Source: Saccoglossus kowalevskii (lineage: Eukaryota; Hemichordata; Enteropneusta; Harrimaniidae). From it: a DNA stretch of 31,361 bases. Numbering within the stretch: the first letter of the stretch is position 1; each line of letters opens with the position of its first letter. Below, piece after piece: positions 31,268 through 31,361 of the stretch. Below the pieces are notes generated by a model. The model made no database searches, was not told where the DNA came from, and saw only the letters and a program-made list of their open reading frames with translations. The stretch covers positions 3,924-35,284 of the forward strand of contig NW_003133426.1 of the NCBI RefSeq assembly GCF_000003605.2. The letters run 5' to 3'. The position numbers and the translations under genes were made by a program.

Positions 31268-31361
31268 TCTATTACAGTGTCATAGATGGATAGGGATTCA
31301 GGTAGTGTCTTTACTCATCTATCTCTCCATAGATTCTTTGCCTGTGTCATAGAATAGATAA
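31268..31361 (+). repeat. Right edge, array continues
   Basis: A new TATTAC unit begins and is cut by the window end. The last bases read CATAGAATAGATAA where the family otherwise has CATAGATAGATAA, one base more, which may be an end-of-sequence error. No flanking unique DNA is reached. Confidence 0.75.

Larger units (their letters stand above)
1..31361 (+). repeat. 67-bp satellite array filling the window
   Basis: About 468 head-to-tail copies of a 67-bp monomer occupy every base; no unique sequence or inverted copy was found. Each copy carries the landmarks GGATTCAGG, AGTGTC, TACTCATCTATCTC, ATGGATTC and GTGTCATAGATGG in the same order. Most copies differ from consensus at a few recurrent sites only, and length changes are small (1-4 bp, plus one larger deletion near 846). 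Consensus composition is 13 A, 12 C, 16 G and 26 T, with no CpG. Variants are shared by monomers kilobases apart and recur in fixed series, the mark of homogenisation into higher-order repeats by unequal exchange or conversion. A plausible role is heterochromatin, centromere-flanking or subtelomeric satellite, but the sequence alone does not show which. Strand is given only as the orientation of the reference monomer. Confidence 0.99.

Noticed and set aside
1-31361. CRISPR array
   Set aside because: The period of 67 bp could suggest repeat plus spacer, but the whole unit is conserved. There are no variable spacers and no cas genes.
1-31361. Tandem-repeat protein gene (long repetitive coding region)
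   Set aside because: A 67-bp period is not a multiple of three and every monomer carries stop codons in more than one phase; the minus strand also has TAG, TAA and TGA in each monomer.
1-31361. Telomere or simple microsatellite
   Set aside because: GATGGATG and CTATCTCTCT stretches look microsatellite-like but are short fixed parts of the 67-bp unit; no telomere-type hexamer or heptamer runs occur.
1-31361. Centromere protein B box or alpha-type satellite
   Set aside because: The unit is 67 bp, lacks CG and has no stretch resembling the CENP-B box; a centromere role can be neither claimed nor excluded.
1-31361. Transposon or retroelement insertion within the array
   Set aside because: Every stretch inspected is in monomer register with only 1-4-bp indels and the one 24-bp deletion; no target-site duplications, terminal repeats or foreign sequence were seen.

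Overview
The whole window is one uninterrupted satellite DNA array. I see no unique sequence, no protein-coding gene, no RNA gene, no transposon and no CRISPR array. The unit is a 67-bp monomer (an exact consensus copy lies at 602-668), repeated head to tail about 468 times (31,361 / 67) in a single orientation. The consensus is about 42% GC, has twice as much T as A on the given strand and contains no CpG. Both window edges cut through the array, so this looks like an unplaced satellite contig or an internal slice of a long eukaryotic heterochromatic or pericentromeric-type array. The CpG loss fits a genome with cytosine methylation (vertebrate or plant), but I cannot name the species. No CENP-B-box-like motif is visible.

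The monomer is itself composite. A 43-bp part and a 24-bp part both begin with ATGGAT and both carry GGATTC followed by AGTGTC, which suggests an ancient duplication of a shorter unit. Monomers differ at a small set of recurrent diagnostic positions (ATGGATTC / ATAGATTC / ATACATTC / TGAATTC / TGAAATC; TTTGCC / CAATGCC / TATGCC / TGTGCC / TATTAC; CAGGTAG / CAGTTAG / CAGGCAG / CAGGTTG; CTTTAC / CTTCAC; GATGGGG / GATAGGG / GATTGGG / GATGTGG / GATGGCG). The variants recur in fixed order, giving higher-order repeats (HORs).

Layout: 1-1170 is a low-order zone. 1177-1740 is a dimer-based zone. 1941-4237 holds a 335-bp pentamer tandem and a 555-bp block copied 1,742 bp further on. 4090-8365 holds trimer, 8-9-mer and larger blocks re-used at 19.5-25.6 kb. 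8365-11400 contains 0.6-1.1-kb blocks found again at 3.1-4.2, 20.9-21.4 and 22.1-23.0 kb. 11400-15530 is an HOR domain marked by a TATTAC monomer. 16277-17344 is an identical 534-bp tandem duplication. 17345-18836 is a degenerate zone. 18837-26480 re-uses blocks from the left half. 26480-31361 returns to the TATTAC domain, including an 819-bp segment at 29901-30719 that I read as identical to 14709-15527.

The many 64-68-residue open frames are arithmetic by-products of the period: 67 is 1 modulo 3, so three monomers (201 bp) read through all three phases before reaching the conserved stop. I do not regard them as genes. The informative content is the nested HOR architecture, the composite monomer, the near-absence of CpG and the traces of unequal exchange and slippage. 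All block boundaries and identity statements come from reading by eye, without alignment software.
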